64,000 nucleotides of DNA from NCBI RefSeq assembly GCF_003820355.1, contig NZ_RPOK01000002.1:620001-684000 (forward strand). The letters run 5' to 3'. The stretch's first letter is position 1; every line of letters starts with the position of its first letter. This DNA is from Paralteromonas sediminis (GTDB lineage: Bacteria > Pseudomonadota > Gammaproteobacteria > Enterobacterales > Alteromonadaceae). A program made the translations under genes and the position numbers. The notes below the pieces were generated by a model, which was not told the DNA's origin, made no database searches, and worked only from the letters and a program-made list of their open reading frames with translations. Shown piece after piece: positions 53,763-63,329 of this stretch.

Positions 53763-54983
53763 ATGAAACCTGTTGAAAAATCGAACAAATTAGATAATGT
53801 TTGTTATGACATCCGCGGTCCAATTGCACATAGAGCCAGACAAATGGAAGAAGAGGGACACCGTATTCTAAAACTGAATATCGGAAACCCTGCCCCGTTT
53901 GGTTTTGCCGCACCCGATGACATTTTGAAAGACGTCATTCATAACTTGCCCACTTCACAAGGCTATTCAGATTCAACGGGAATATATGCTGCACGTGTTG
54001 CTGTTATGCAATACTACCAACAAAAGAATGTTCGACACATCGCCATCGATGATGTGTTTATTGGCAACGGTGTTAGCGAGCTAATCATGATGGCAATGCA
54101 AGCACTGCTAAACACGGGTGATGAAATTTTGATCCCCAGCCCAGACTACCCTTTATGGACTGCCGCCGTAAGTTTGTCGTCTGGCAACCCAGTTCACTAT
54201 CGCTGCGATGAGCAAGCCGGTTGGTTTCCAGATATCGACGACATTAAAAGCAAAATTACGGCTAATACCAAAGCGATTGTACTTATTAACCCCAATAATC
54301 CAACAGGTGCAGTGTATAGCAAATCGTTACTTGAAGATGTGGTTAAAGTGGCCAGAGAACACCAATTAGTGGTTTTTTCTGACGAGATTTACGACAAGAT
54401 ATTGTACGACGAACACCAGCACACCTGCATTGCCTCGCTGGCCGATGATTTGTTATTTGTGACGTTGAGCGGGCTGTCTAAGAATTACCGCGTTGCGGGC
54501 TTTCGCGCGGGCTGGATGGTAGTAAGTGGGAACAAAAGAATCGCAGCGGATTATATCGACGGGTTAAATATATTATCGTCAATGAGAATGTGCGCCAATG
54601 TGCCATGTCAGAGTGCCATTCAAACAGCGCTGGGTGGTTACCAGAGTATTGACGACCTCGTGGTTGACGGAGGCCGGTTAAAAATACAAAGAGATCTGGC
54701 CGCTACCCGACTCAATGAAATCGAGGGGATAAGTTGCGTCACGCCAAAGGGTGCCATGTATTGCTTTGCCAAAGTAGATGCTAAGAAATTTAACATTACC
54801 GATGATGAAAAAATGATTTTTGACCTGCTCAACAGTGAAAAGATCCTGCTTGTTCATGGTCGCGCGTTTAATTTGTTTGAGGGTGTATATTTCAGGCTAG
54901 TTTTTCTACCTCATTCCGATGAGCTTCGCCCTGCAATGGACAGAATTGCGTCGTTTTTCAGTTACTACAAACAAGTCAGGTAG
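53763..54983 (+). CDS. alaA: alanine aminotransferase AlaA-type
   Basis: This class I PLP aminotransferase of 406 residues (E. coli AlaA/YfbQ 405) has LKLNIGNPAPFGFAAPDDIL (about 38-57), GNGVSELIMMAMQALLNTGD (about 102-121), LINPNNPTGAVYS (about 180) and the PLP lysine in LSGLSKNYRVAGFRAGW (about 241). It makes alanine from pyruvate and glutamate. In E. coli the next gene is yfbR, as here, ten bases downstream. Confidence 0.95.
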   Translation: MKPVEKSNKLDNVCYDIRGPIAHRARQMEEEGHRILKLNIGNPAPFGFAAPDDILKDVIHNLPTSQGYSDSTGIYAARVAVMQYYQQKNVRHIAIDDVFIGNGVSELIMMAMQALLNTGDEILIPSPDYPLWTAAVSLSSGNPVHYRCDEQAGWFPDIDDIKSKITANTKAIVLINPNNPTGAVYSKSLLEDVVKVAREHQLVVFSDEIYDKILYDEHQHTCIASLADDLLFVTLSGLSKNYRVAGFRAGWMVVSGNKRIAADYIDGLNILSSMRMCANVPCQSAIQTALGGYQSIDDLVVDGGRLKIQRDLAATRLNEIEGISCVTPKGAMYCFAKVDAKKFNITDDEKMIFDLLNSEKILLVHGRAFNLFEGVYFRLVFLPHSDELRPAMDRIASFFSYYKQVR

Positions 54984-54992
54984 TTACACATT

Positions 54993-55595
54993 ATGAAGCA
55001 AAGCACGTTTTTAGCTTGGATCATGCGTATGCCGTTGATCAAGCGCTGGGCATTAATGCATACGGTTAAAAGGGAAAACATTGCAGAGCACAGTCATCAG
55101 GTAGCGGTTATTGCACATCTACTTACTGTAATAAAGCGGGACATGTTTGGTGGAAGTTTAAGCCCCGAAAAGGCAGCGACGGTAGCAATTTATCACGAAA
55201 TATCTGAGTCAAAACTGCAGGATATTAATCATGTGACTAAGTACCACAACCCGGAACTAACACGTGAATTTAAAAAGCTCGAGAAAATATCTGAACAGGA
55301 GTGCCTAGCTTCGCTTCCAGCAGCATTGCAGGGCGCGTTTTCGGATCTTATTGTTCAGGATGATGTGGCCCCTGAGTATAAGCGTATCGTAAAAGCTGCA
55401 GATATCATTTCGGCCTATCTCAAAGCCTGTGATGAAATCAGGTTTGGTAATACTGAATTTACGAAAGTAAAAGAGCGTCTCACCCTTATGCTCGCTGAAT
55501 TTGAACGTGATATGCCGGAGGTAAATTATTTTATGAATGTTTTTGCTGACAACTGTCTGGTCAGCGTTGATGAGTTATCTGAACAAGACATATAA
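54993..55595 (+). CDS. yfbR: 5'-deoxynucleotidase YfbR-type, HD-domain protein with His-Glu
   Basis: This 200-residue HD-domain protein aligns with E. coli YfbR (199) over its length. YfbR hydrolyses 5'-dNMPs. His33 is in NIAEHSHQVAV and Asp137 is in VKAADIISAYLK, both in E. coli-like positions. The usual His68-Asp69 pair reads His68-Glu69 in IYHEISESKLQD (codons CAC GAA at 55194-55199), while Glu72 and Asp77 are conserved. Asp69 is a metal ligand in the family, so the enzyme may be modified or use a different metal. It lies between alaA and dgt. Confidence 0.88.
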   Translation: MKQSTFLAWIMRMPLIKRWALMHTVKRENIAEHSHQVAVIAHLLTVIKRDMFGGSLSPEKAATVAIYHEISESKLQDINHVTKYHNPELTREFKKLEKISEQECLASLPAALQGAFSDLIVQDDVAPEYKRIVKAADIISAYLKACDEIRFGNTEFTKVKERLTLMLAEFERDMPEVNYFMNVFADNCLVSVDELSEQDI

Positions 55596-55617
55596 ACAAT
55601 AGAGGTGGGTAACCGGT

Positions 55618-56949
55618 ATGCAAACAAATCCATGGCATGAGCGCCACCTTCCCCGGGCAGAAAGTCGCGACGGCGACCACCGCTCACCCTATCAAAGAGA
55701 CAAGGCCCGCGTATTACACTCCGCCGCGTTTCGTCGTCTGCAGGCTAAAACACAGGTTCTCGGCGTTGGATTAAGTGACTTTTACAGAACGCGACTTACC
55801 CACTCATTAGAGGCAGCGCAAATCGGTACTGGTATTACGGCTCAGCTTATGCAGAAGCATCCCGCTAAAACAGCTGAACTCGACGTTGACGAGCATTTAA
55901 TTGAAACCTTATGTCTGGCTCACGATATTGGTCACCCTCCCTTTGGTCATGGCGGAGAAATTGCGCTGCATTATATGATGCGTCATTACGGCGGATTTGA
56001 GGGCAATGCACAGACCTTTCGTATCGTCACTAAGCTGGAGCCCTACACTGCGCAAAATGGTATGAACTTAGCTCGCCGCAGCGTGTTGGGTCTCATCAAA
56101 TATCCGAATTTTATTGATACCCTGAATCGACACACAATCACTGAGGAAGCTGATCATTCATTGCGGCAAGTCAGGGCATCAAACTGGCACCCACCCAAAG
56201 GGTTATATCGGTGCGATGAAGCAATGTTTGACTGGCTTTTAGCCCCCTTGTCCAGTAGCGACAAAGACAGCTTTATGTGTATTGAAGAGAAAGCACAAGG
56301 TCATGCAAAAACACGCAGTAAGTCGTTTGATTGCAGCATCATGGAATTGGCTGACGATATTGCTTATGGGATCCACGACTTAGAAGACGCTATCGTAATG
56401 GGCATGGTTAAACAAAGTGCGTTTGAAGAGGCCGTTGTTGAATCAATACAAAATCTTAATGTCCCTTGGCTTTCTGAACACATTCAGCGCATACCTGAAA
56501 AGCTGTTTAGCCACGAGCATCACATTCGTAAAAATACCATTGGAGCTTTGGTAAATTGTTTCATTACTGCCATCCACATCGAAGAAGACGACCGCTTTGA
56601 ACACAGCTTACTTCGCTACAACGCGGCGTTTCCCTCTCCCTTTCAGGCAGCCTTAGACGTATTTAAACGCTTTGTATATCAGCACGTGATAAGAAAGCCA
56701 GAGATTCAGCTACTTGAATATAAAGGCCAACAGGTGGTCATGGAGCTGTTCGAGTCGTTTAACTCTGATCCGGAACGGCTATTGCCTCTCAACACACGAA
56801 ACCGGTGGCATACAGCGATGAAACAGGGTAATGGTCCTCGTGTGATTGCCGATTATATTTCGGGTATGACAGATGAATTTGCCTCGCGGCTCTACACCAA
56901 CATGTTTATACCTAAGCGCGGTGGCACGCATGACACCCTAAGCCTGTAA
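55618..56949 (+). CDS. dgt: dGTP triphosphohydrolase, short type
   Basis: This 443-residue HD-domain enzyme would hydrolyse dGTP (possibly other dNTPs) to nucleoside and triphosphate. Features are [20 protein letters not shown] (about 39-58), [14 protein letters not shown] (first HD His) and [16 protein letters not shown] (about 99-114, the His-Asp pair intact), plus [18 protein letters not shown] (about 240). The length fits the 440-residue form rather than the 505-residue E. coli Dgt. NCBI annotation calls close homologues anti-phage dGTPases. It follows yfbR by 22 bases. Confidence 0.92.
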   Translation: MQTNPWHERHLPRAESRDGDHRSPYQRDKARVLHSAAFRRLQAKTQVLGVGLSDFYRTRLTHSLEAAQIGTGITAQLMQKHPAKTAELDVDEHLIETLCLAHDIGHPPFGHGGEIALHYMMRHYGGFEGNAQTFRIVTKLEPYTAQNGMNLARRSVLGLIKYPNFIDTLNRHTITEEADHSLRQVRASNWHPPKGLYRCDEAMFDWLLAPLSSSDKDSFMCIEEKAQGHAKTRSKSFDCSIMELADDIAYGIHDLEDAIVMGMVKQSAFEEAVVESIQNLNVPWLSEHIQRIPEKLFSHEHHIRKNTIGALVNCFITAIHIEEDDRFEHSLLRYNAAFPSPFQAALDVFKRFVYQHVIRKPEIQLLEYKGQQVVMELFESFNSDPERLLPLNTRNRWHTAMKQGNGPRVIADYISGMTDEFASRLYTNMFIPKRGGTHDTLSL

Positions 56950-57025
56950 AAGTGGAAATTTAATCGCACCTATACGGGTCTTATTGCGTATATGTCTATT
57001 AAGTTGTTGAACTAGGACAGGAGCG

Positions 57026-58036
57026 ATGGCCCGCAAAACTTTTAAACCCAGTGTAAAGTTAACCGAAAACGATGTAACTGATGAATCTGTATTCAACGAC
57101 CGCAGAGCACTGCTTAAAAAGTTGGGTTTTGTAGGTGCAGGGGCACTGTTGGGTCAATCCACAGGCGCACATGCCCAATTATTTGACTGGTTTAAAGAAA
57201 AACCGAAGATAGACAAAACATTAGAAGCGCTAACATACGATGCCGCGACGCCAACAAAAGACACACTAACACCGTTTGAAAAAGTCACTTCTTACAACAA
57301 CTTTTATGAGTTTGGCACTGACAAAAGTGACCCAGTCCAGCACGCGCATGCGATGACAGTAGATCCCTGGTCCCTCAAAATTGATGGCCTAGTTGAAAAC
57401 CCTATTACGTTGAAATATGACGACCTGCACAAGCGGTTTCCTCTAGAGGAACGAATATATCGCCTTCGTTGCGTAGAAGCTTGGTCGATGGTCATCCCGT
57501 GGGTCGGCTTTGAATTAAACAAGTTGCTGTCCTTAGCGAAGCCGCTGTCCAGTGCAAAATACGTTGCCTTCGAAACGCTGGCAAGGCGTTCAGAAATGCG
57601 AGGTCTCAAAAATCGTTTTGTTGGCGGAGGAATTGATTACCCTTATGTTGAGGGCCTGAGGATGGATGAAGCCATGCACCCTCTTACGCTCATGGCAGTT
57701 GGATTATACGGAAAAACACTGCCCAACCAGAATGGCGCACCTATTCGATTAGTAACGCCGTGGAAGTATGGCTTTAAAAGCATTAAGTCTCTGGTAAGAA
57801 TACGCTTAACGGACAAACAGCCGCCCACTACCTGGAATATTCTGGCGCCCCAAGAGTACGGATTTTATGCCAATGTCAATCCAAACGTTGATCACCCCAG
57901 ATGGAGTCAGGCAAGTGAGAGGAGAATTACATCGGGTGGTTTGTTTAATCAGGAGCGCATCGCAACACAAATGTTTAATGGTTATACAGAAGTCGCCTCT
58001 CTTTACAAGAATATGGATTTATCACGGTTTTATTAA
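57026..58036 (+). CDS. msrP: periplasmic methionine sulfoxide reductase, molybdopterin subunit MsrP
   Basis: MsrP (336 residues; E. coli 334) reduces methionine sulfoxide in periplasmic proteins. The twin-arginine region is [19 protein letters not shown] (residues 25-43). The Mo-coordinating Cys is in [18 protein letters not shown] (about 150). Both the [12 protein letters not shown] and [10 protein letters not shown] regions match. It needs the molybdenum cofactor (MoeA is encoded at 10.4 kb) and electrons from MsrQ, encoded ten bases downstream. Confidence 0.95.
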   Translation: MARKTFKPSVKLTENDVTDESVFNDRRALLKKLGFVGAGALLGQSTGAHAQLFDWFKEKPKIDKTLEALTYDAATPTKDTLTPFEKVTSYNNFYEFGTDKSDPVQHAHAMTVDPWSLKIDGLVENPITLKYDDLHKRFPLEERIYRLRCVEAWSMVIPWVGFELNKLLSLAKPLSSAKYVAFETLARRSEMRGLKNRFVGGGIDYPYVEGLRMDEAMHPLTLMAVGLYGKTLPNQNGAPIRLVTPWKYGFKSIKSLVRIRLTDKQPPTTWNILAPQEYGFYANVNPNVDHPRWSQASERRITSGGLFNQERIATQMFNGYTEVASLYKNMDLSRFY

Positions 58037-58045
58037 GAGTATTTT

Positions 58046-58687
58046 GTGATTCGACTTTTTAGCAAGCCTCTGCGCTTATCTGCGTTTCAGCGGCGTAGCA
58101 TCAAAGCAGTTCTGCACTTTGGCATTCTGACTTACATCAGTACCCTGTTTACTTTGGCAGTTCAGGATAAATTAGGCGCAGATCCTGTTAAAGCATTACT
58201 TCACGACACAGGTATTGCATCTTTATTGCTACTTTTAGTGTCGTTATCCATATCCCCCGCCGCTAAATGGATACCTTGCGCAGATTTAATGAAATTCAGA
58301 CGGTTATTAGGGTTATACGCCTTTTTCATGTCGGTCACACACATAGCAACTTATATTGCATTTGAGTTGCAATTTGACCTTCTTGTGGTAATTGAGGATA
58401 TCATTAAGCGGCCATACATCACTGTGGGATTGTGTGCTTTTCTCATTCTTTTTGCACTCGCTGCCACCTCGCCACACCGAGTAAAACGACGTATGGGTGC
58501 CACATGGCAAACGTTACATAATGGTGTCTATGTGGCTTTGATACTGGCTTTATTGCACTTCAGCTGGTCAGTGAAAACGGTGTTGCAAGACCCCCTCATT
58601 TATTGGCTTGCAGGTATCATTCTGCTGAGTTACCGGGGCTATGAACGGCTCAAAAGACGGCGGATACGGCGTCAATACAAGCGGTAA
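58046..58687 (+). CDS. msrQ: membrane haem subunit MsrQ
   Basis: This is a 213-residue inner-membrane b-type haem protein of the YedZ/ferric reductase-like family with about six helices. It passes electrons from quinol to MsrP. Conserved residues are seen in LHFGILTYISTL, RRLLGLYAFFMSVTHIATY (about 92-110) and TWQTLHNGVYVALILALLHF (about 153-172), whose His are likely haem ligands. The start is GTG 58046. Its 3' end overlaps the convergent solute-binding protein gene by 16 bases. Confidence 0.94.
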   Translation: MIRLFSKPLRLSAFQRRSIKAVLHFGILTYISTLFTLAVQDKLGADPVKALLHDTGIASLLLLLVSLSISPAAKWIPCADLMKFRRLLGLYAFFMSVTHIATYIAFELQFDLLVVIEDIIKRPYITVGLCAFLILFALAATSPHRVKRRMGATWQTLHNGVYVALILALLHFSWSVKTVLQDPLIYWLAGIILLSYRGYERLKRRRIRRQYKR

Positions 58688-59448
58688 CTTTCCCGCAAGG
58701 CTATGGTTTGTTGAGAGCGATTAATGTTGGCAAAAATTGCTTTTAACCTCTCAACTTCCTCTAAAGAGGTTTGTATACTGGCCGCAACGTAGAGTTCTCT
58801 GGTGGCCAACAATGCAACACGTTGCATACGTTCAGCAAGTAACGGATCAAGCGTCTTTTGGGCTCTTTTCCAAATATTTTCGGCCATAACAATTCTGTGT
58901 ACGCGTTGCTTTACCAGCATACCCAGAAGCTGTTCAGTGGTTTCTACGGTAATAACACTGTTTCGATGTACACCGAGACTAGTTTCCAGCATTTTTACGT
59001 TTGTCCGGTCCAATGAGCTACTCACAGCATACGCAAGAGTGTCTTTATGTGTGTCTAACTGTGGTTCCTTAAGTTCCCACACATATATAGACATGTCATC
59101 AATAGCACCAATCCAATGATATTTATCTTCTCTGTCTGACGTTCGCAACATTGAAAAAATAAGCACATTTGGCTGAGATTGCGCCTTGCGCATTGCACGT
59201 GACCATGGCAAAAGTTCAATCGTTAACGCTAAGTTTGCAGATTTCGCCAAACTTTCTACTAATTCGGTGGAATAACCCACCGCCCTGCCTTTTTCCATGT
59301 AACTATAGGGCGGAAAATTCTCAGTGACAGCAAGCCATTTGTGATCAGTTTCTGCAATAGACTGTGAAGAAAAGCAAAATATTGTGAGTGCAACTTTGCT
59401 CAGCAAAATACAACGCAGTCTTGTCCACTTCAGGAATGTCATAATCAT
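58672..59448 (-). CDS. periplasmic solute-binding protein, SBP_bac_3 type
   Basis: This 258-residue protein has a signal peptide (LRCILLSKVALTIFCFSSQS, cleavage near SIAE) and an amino-acid-binding fold. VTENFPPYSYMEKGRAVGYS and STELVESLAKSANLAL are the family start, followed by ELLPWSRAMRKAQS and a second-domain swap. No ABC permease or ATPase gene is nearby, so it may not be a transporter component. Orphans of this type (COG0834) are common in Alteromonadales. The ATG at 59442 is an equal alternative start. Confidence 0.85.
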   Translation of the reverse strand: MIMTFLKWTRLRCILLSKVALTIFCFSSQSIAETDHKWLAVTENFPPYSYMEKGRAVGYSTELVESLAKSANLALTIELLPWSRAMRKAQSQPNVLIFSMLRTSDREDKYHWIGAIDDMSIYVWELKEPQLDTHKDTLAYAVSSSLDRTNVKMLETSLGVHRNSVITVETTEQLLGMLVKQRVHRIVMAENIWKRAQKTLDPLLAERMQRVALLATRELYVAASIQTSLEEVERLKAIFANINRSQQTIALRESYRLY

Positions 59449-59589
59449 CTACTACCTACTGCCTAAGGGCCCTAATCAACCAGAACCACCCTTGTTTATA
59501 CAGCATAACGCAAAAAAACGTTTAATTGATTGTCCCTTGAAAGTTTTACGTCAGCAGAAAAAAAATGTGTAAATAATCAACAAAACCAC

Positions 59590-59645
59590 TTGCATGTTTT
59601 TTTATACAGTACTACTGTATACCCATACACTGTACATAAATACAT
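59590..59645 (+). promoter_or_regulatory. sulA promoter with two LexA-like boxes
   Basis: TTGCAT (59590-59595) and TACTGT (59613-59618) are spaced 17 bases apart. CTGTATACCCATACAC (59615-59630) and CTGTACATAAATACAT (59630-59645) both resemble the LexA consensus CTG-N10-CAG; the last two bases differ. The first overlaps the -10, so LexA would block transcription. A third palindrome, TACAG-N5-CTGTA, surrounds 59605-59619 in the reverse arrangement. Confidence 0.75.
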
Positions 59646-59657
59646 AGCGAGGTCAGT

Positions 59658-59996
59658 ATGACATCTACCAATGTGCTTCAATTGCCTGTAACGTGCTCAG
59701 CCCAAGGTGTCGAGAATCAAAAACGATGGTCGTACCTTATTGCAGACTCTGTGGCTTTTAATAAAGACATTGATTATGGCATTCGCATTCAGAAACCCAA
59801 CGAAGAAAAAGTACCTCAATGGATTTCTAAACTTATTACCAGCGGTAAGTGCAATTCTATTTATGTTGAAAACTTGCACCTAAAAGACAGTGAACACAGT
59901 AAAATAGAAAAGTTGTGCCACAGACACAATGTTAGCTTGTTTAGTCTTTCTGTTGTTCAACCGTCAGAGACGAAGGTTGTAAAAGGCCCTTGGTAG
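59658..59996 (+). CDS. sulA: SulA-like cell division inhibitor
   Basis: This 112-residue protein is shorter than E. coli SulA (169) but has the core: RWSYLIADSVAFNKDIDYGI, VPQWISKLITSGKCNSIYVE and NLHLKDSEHSKIEKLCHRHN. In E. coli SulA binds FtsZ during the SOS response and stops division. The LexA-like boxes directly upstream strengthen this. GCGAGG stands ahead of the ATG. The short N-terminal region may weaken Lon-dependent turnover; that is speculation. Confidence 0.82.
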   Translation: MTSTNVLQLPVTCSAQGVENQKRWSYLIADSVAFNKDIDYGIRIQKPNEEKVPQWISKLITSGKCNSIYVENLHLKDSEHSKIEKLCHRHNVSLFSLSVVQPSETKVVKGPW

Positions 59997-60157
59997 CGGA
60001 ATCTATGTTGCCCAACCAGGTTAGGTAGTAAATAAATAATGGCTACCTAGCCTTTTTTGTCTGTTTTAGCCCATTATATGTCAATAATGACAATAATCCT
60101 GAACAGGCATTTGCACTAGTATAATGACACACAACTACCTTGAAATTAGGTGAACGT

Positions 60158-61960
60158 ATGTCGTCCCCTCTTATTAATCAATTTGAAATGCCTTTTCAAT
60201 TGTATGACGTTTTGGCCGTTGAACAGCTCTGCCAGCATCAAGACTTTTCGGAACATAGCAAAGAAACCTTCGATGCGGTCATGGATACGGCCGAAAAAAT
60301 GGCCACTCAGTTGTTCCTTCCACACAATCATGTTGCTGATCAAAATGAGCCTACCTTTGATGGCAAAAGAATCACCATGATGCAGGAAGTGAAAGCGGCT
60401 TTTGATGCCTATCGCGAAGCTGGATTTATAGCCGCTAGATACCCTTTTGAAGAAGGCGGCATGCAGCTGCCTGAGACAGTAAACATAGCCTTATCCAGTT
60501 ACTTTATGGCTGCCAACCCATCATCAATGGCTTATCCATTTTTAACTTCAGCGGCAGCAAACCTGCTCTCCCATTTTGCAGATGACGGTATTAAACGCGC
60601 CTTTTTACCAAAAATGCTCAGTGGTCAATACACAGGGACAATGGCATTAACAGAGCCTCATGCAGGTTCTTCCCTAGCAGACATTCGCACCACGGCCACC
60701 AAGCAGGACGATGGAAGTTATCGAATAAAGGGTAATAAAATCTATATATCAGCAGGGGATCATGAACTTGCTGACAATATCGTGCATCTTGTATTGGCAA
60801 AAATTCCAGGAGGTCCTGCCGGTGTAAAAGGAATTTCATTGTTTTTGGTGCCAAAGTTTCGGCTCAATAAAGACGGTTCTGTTGGGGATAGCAATGATGT
60901 GGCGTTAGCCGGTTTGTTACATAAATTAGGGTATCGGGGAACAACCTCTACAGCACTTTCATTCGGTGAAAATAACGATTGTCATGGTTACCTAGTTGGA
61001 GAGCCACATTGCGGCCTAAAGTATATGTTTATGATGATGAACGAAGCCAGAATTGCAGTAGGTTACGGTGCCGCTATGATTGGCTATCGTGGTTATCGTT
61101 ACTCCCTGTCCTATGCGCAGGAGAGAACACAAGGTCGTATTGCTCCTCATGATAAACCTAATGATCCCCCTACTCCCATCGTAAATCACGGCGACGTAAA
61201 ACGCATGCTATTAGCGCAAAAAGCCTATTCAGAGGGAGGCATTGCGCTGTGTTTGTACGGGGCAAATCTTATAGACAGAAAAAGAATTGCATCTGATAGC
61301 GATGAGCAAAAAGACCTCGCAGAGTTACTCGATTTACTGACTCCTATCGTAAAAGCCTGGCCTTCTGAATACGGCGTTAAGGCAAATGATATAGCGATAC
61401 AAGTTTTAGGTGGTGCTGGCTATATGCGCGAGTACATGGCAGAGCAATTCTGGCGAGATAACCGGCTGAATCCCATACATGAAGGTACTAATGGTATTCA
61501 GGCCCTCGATTTAACCTTCAGAAAGTTATGGCAAGACAATGGCAAAGGACTAAGCGTACTGCAACGCGAATTGATTAATGACTTAGCAAAAGTAGACACG
61601 CCAAAAGCCGCAGTGCTGGTCACAAAGCTCACACCTTACCTTGAAAAACTTCGCGTTTTATTGGAGCACATGGCTAAGAGCATGCAGTCAGCTAGCGCGA
61701 TGACCCTCAGTGGAAACGCACAAGCAGTGATGAATGTAATGGCCGGAATTGTTGTTAGTTGGATGTGGTTAAGACAAGCTGCAATCGCTGAAAAATTATT
61801 GGCAGGCCAACACTCCGAAGAGAAGACAAACTTCTATTTGGGCAAGTTACAGGCCGCAAAATATTTTATTAATTGGGAGTTGCCGCTTATCGACAGAGAC
61901 ATCAGCGTGCTCATGGAAGATGATGCTACGTGTGTAGAGACGCGAGAAGGCTGGCTATAA
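60158..61960 (+). CDS. acyl-CoA dehydrogenase, DmdC-like 600-residue type
   Basis: This is an acyl-CoA dehydrogenase of the large C-terminal-extended type (600 residues). TGTMALTEPHAGSSLADIRT (about 155-174) binds flavin and substrate, GYRGTTSTALSFGE is near 260, GGAGYMREYMAEQFWRD near 425, and the catalytic Glu is in IHEGTNGIQALDL (about 446). The family includes DmdC (methylmercaptopropionyl-CoA dehydrogenase) and other short/medium-chain enzymes; the substrate is not clear. The ATG at 60158 has AGGTGA; a TTG at 60140 is open but less likely. Electrons go to ETF. Confidence 0.9.
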   Translation: MSSPLINQFEMPFQLYDVLAVEQLCQHQDFSEHSKETFDAVMDTAEKMATQLFLPHNHVADQNEPTFDGKRITMMQEVKAAFDAYREAGFIAARYPFEEGGMQLPETVNIALSSYFMAANPSSMAYPFLTSAAANLLSHFADDGIKRAFLPKMLSGQYTGTMALTEPHAGSSLADIRTTATKQDDGSYRIKGNKIYISAGDHELADNIVHLVLAKIPGGPAGVKGISLFLVPKFRLNKDGSVGDSNDVALAGLLHKLGYRGTTSTALSFGENNDCHGYLVGEPHCGLKYMFMMMNEARIAVGYGAAMIGYRGYRYSLSYAQERTQGRIAPHDKPNDPPTPIVNHGDVKRMLLAQKAYSEGGIALCLYGANLIDRKRIASDSDEQKDLAELLDLLTPIVKAWPSEYGVKANDIAIQVLGGAGYMREYMAEQFWRDNRLNPIHEGTNGIQALDLTFRKLWQDNGKGLSVLQRELINDLAKVDTPKAAVLVTKLTPYLEKLRVLLEHMAKSMQSASAMTLSGNAQAVMNVMAGIVVSWMWLRQAAIAEKLLAGQHSEEKTNFYLGKLQAAKYFINWELPLIDRDISVLMEDDATCVETREGWL

Positions 61961-61987
61961 AAAAAAGAGGCTCAGCGCCTCTTTTTT
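61961..61987. terminator. bidirectional terminator between the acyl-CoA dehydrogenase and EF-hand genes
   Basis: AAAAAAGAGGC (61961-61971) and GCCTCTTTTTT (61977-61987) pair around TCAGC, directly after the stop codon. The last bases overlap the stop of the convergent EF-hand gene. Confidence 0.9.
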
Positions 61988-62228
61988 AGTATTCCCACCA
62001 ACATTCCTGCCACCACTCTAGGAATTCCTCAAAGTCGATGTATCCATCGTCGTTGGTATCGATAAGCCTAAAGCCTTCTTCAACAACGCTGACTTTCGTT
62101 TTTGGAGATAACACTGTGAGCATCTCCACAAACTCTGACAGGTCTATCTGGCCATTTCCATCTCTGTCAAAAAACGTAAAGTCTTTGCGTATTTCTTCTA
62201 CTTTTTGATCTGAAAGTTGAGTATCCAC
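61986..62228 (-). CDS. two-EF-hand calcium-binding protein
   Basis: This 80-residue protein is almost entirely a pair of EF hands. Loops are DRDGNGQIDLSE (about 22-33) and DTNDDGYIDFEE (about 58-69), both with the canonical Asp/Asn/Gly and final Glu. No signal peptide, so it is cytosolic. GTG start with AGAGGA upstream. It may buffer or sense calcium; a partner is not evident. trhO lies upstream on the same strand. Confidence 0.9.
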   Translation of the reverse strand: MDTQLSDQKVEEIRKDFTFFDRDGNGQIDLSEFVEMLTVLSPKTKVSVVEEGFRLIDTNDDGYIDFEEFLEWWQECWWEY

Positions 62229-62284
62229 TCAAGAATCCTCTTTACGACACTTTTGAGAAGTGTACCTCTCCCACTTTCAGGTGT

Positions 62285-63274
62285 CTACGCATCTTTTGCA
62301 GCTAACGCTCTCAAACGTTGCGCCTCGGCTTTTTCTTGTCGGCGTTGCACCGTCAACTCATGAGCCTCACTGCCAACGTGCGCTTCATTGCGCTCCCTTG
62401 CTAGTTGCACCTGCTTTTCCCTTTCTCTGAATCGTGCAATCTGTTCTTCACTATGTGTGCCATAACAATGTGGACAACTCACCCCTGGCTCATAGTGTTC
62501 ACTATTCTTATCGTCTTCTGTTATTGGTAAGCGACAAGCGTAACACTGATCATAGTGACTCTTTTCAAGCTGGTGATTGACAGCAACCCTATTGTCAAAC
62601 ACAAAACAGTCGCCTTTCCACAACGAAGACGCTTCTGGCACATCTTCCAAATATTGAAGAATGCCACCTTCTAAGTGATAAACTTCCTCAAAGCCCTGCT
62701 CTTTTAGGTATGCAGTAGATTTTTCACAACGGATCCCACCTGTACAGAACATAGCGACCTTTTTATTTTTAGCAGGATCTAGCTCATTCTTAACGTATTC
62801 TGGAAACTCACGAAACGTCTTAGTATTTGGGTTGATAGCATGCTCAAATGTCCCGATCTCAATTTCATAATCGTTACGCGTGTCTATCACGGTCACGTCT
62901 GGATCACTAATTAGCGCATTCCACTCAGACGGTTTAACATAGGTCCCCACCGTTTCTCTGGGATCGATCCCTTCTACACCCATTGTCACTATTTCTTTTT
63001 TAAGTTTTACCTTAGTACGGTAAAAAGGTGGATTGTCGTGAAGCGATTCCTTGTATGAGATAGGATTAATGCGCGGATCCGCATTCAAGTAGCCTAGCAG
63101 ATTATCAATTCCTTCACGTGGTCCAGAGACAGTGCCATTGATACCTTCACTGGCAAGTAACAGCGTACCTTTTATTTCATTGTCAAGCATCACCTGAAGC
63201 AGGGGTTGACGCATAGATTTGTAGTTTTCAAGTGCAACGAACTTGTACATCGCGCACACGATAGTTTTAGACAT
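62285..63274 (-). CDS. trhO: tRNA uridine(34) hydroxylase TrhO (YceA)
   Basis: TrhO hydroxylates uridine-34 to 5-hydroxyuridine using oxygen, the step before CmoB. This 329-residue protein (E. coli 350) has [20 protein letters not shown] (about 37-56), [18 protein letters not shown] and the rhodanese loop [20 protein letters not shown] (about 173-192, active Cys). A C-terminal zinc-like cluster CYACRLPI and CPHCYG follows. The ATG at 63274 has AAAGGT. cmoA-cmoB are at the other end of the window. Confidence 0.94.
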   Translation of the reverse strand: MSKTIVCAMYKFVALENYKSMRQPLLQVMLDNEIKGTLLLASEGINGTVSGPREGIDNLLGYLNADPRINPISYKESLHDNPPFYRTKVKLKKEIVTMGVEGIDPRETVGTYVKPSEWNALISDPDVTVIDTRNDYEIEIGTFEHAINPNTKTFREFPEYVKNELDPAKNKKVAMFCTGGIRCEKSTAYLKEQGFEEVYHLEGGILQYLEDVPEASSLWKGDCFVFDNRVAVNHQLEKSHYDQCYACRLPITEDDKNSEHYEPGVSCPHCYGTHSEEQIARFREREKQVQLARERNEAHVGSEAHELTVQRRQEKAEAQRLRALAAKDA

Positions 63275-63329
63275 AGTTATACCTTTTGCGATTTGGAACG
63301 TAAAACCAGAGCAAAAATTGCGGCGCGGA

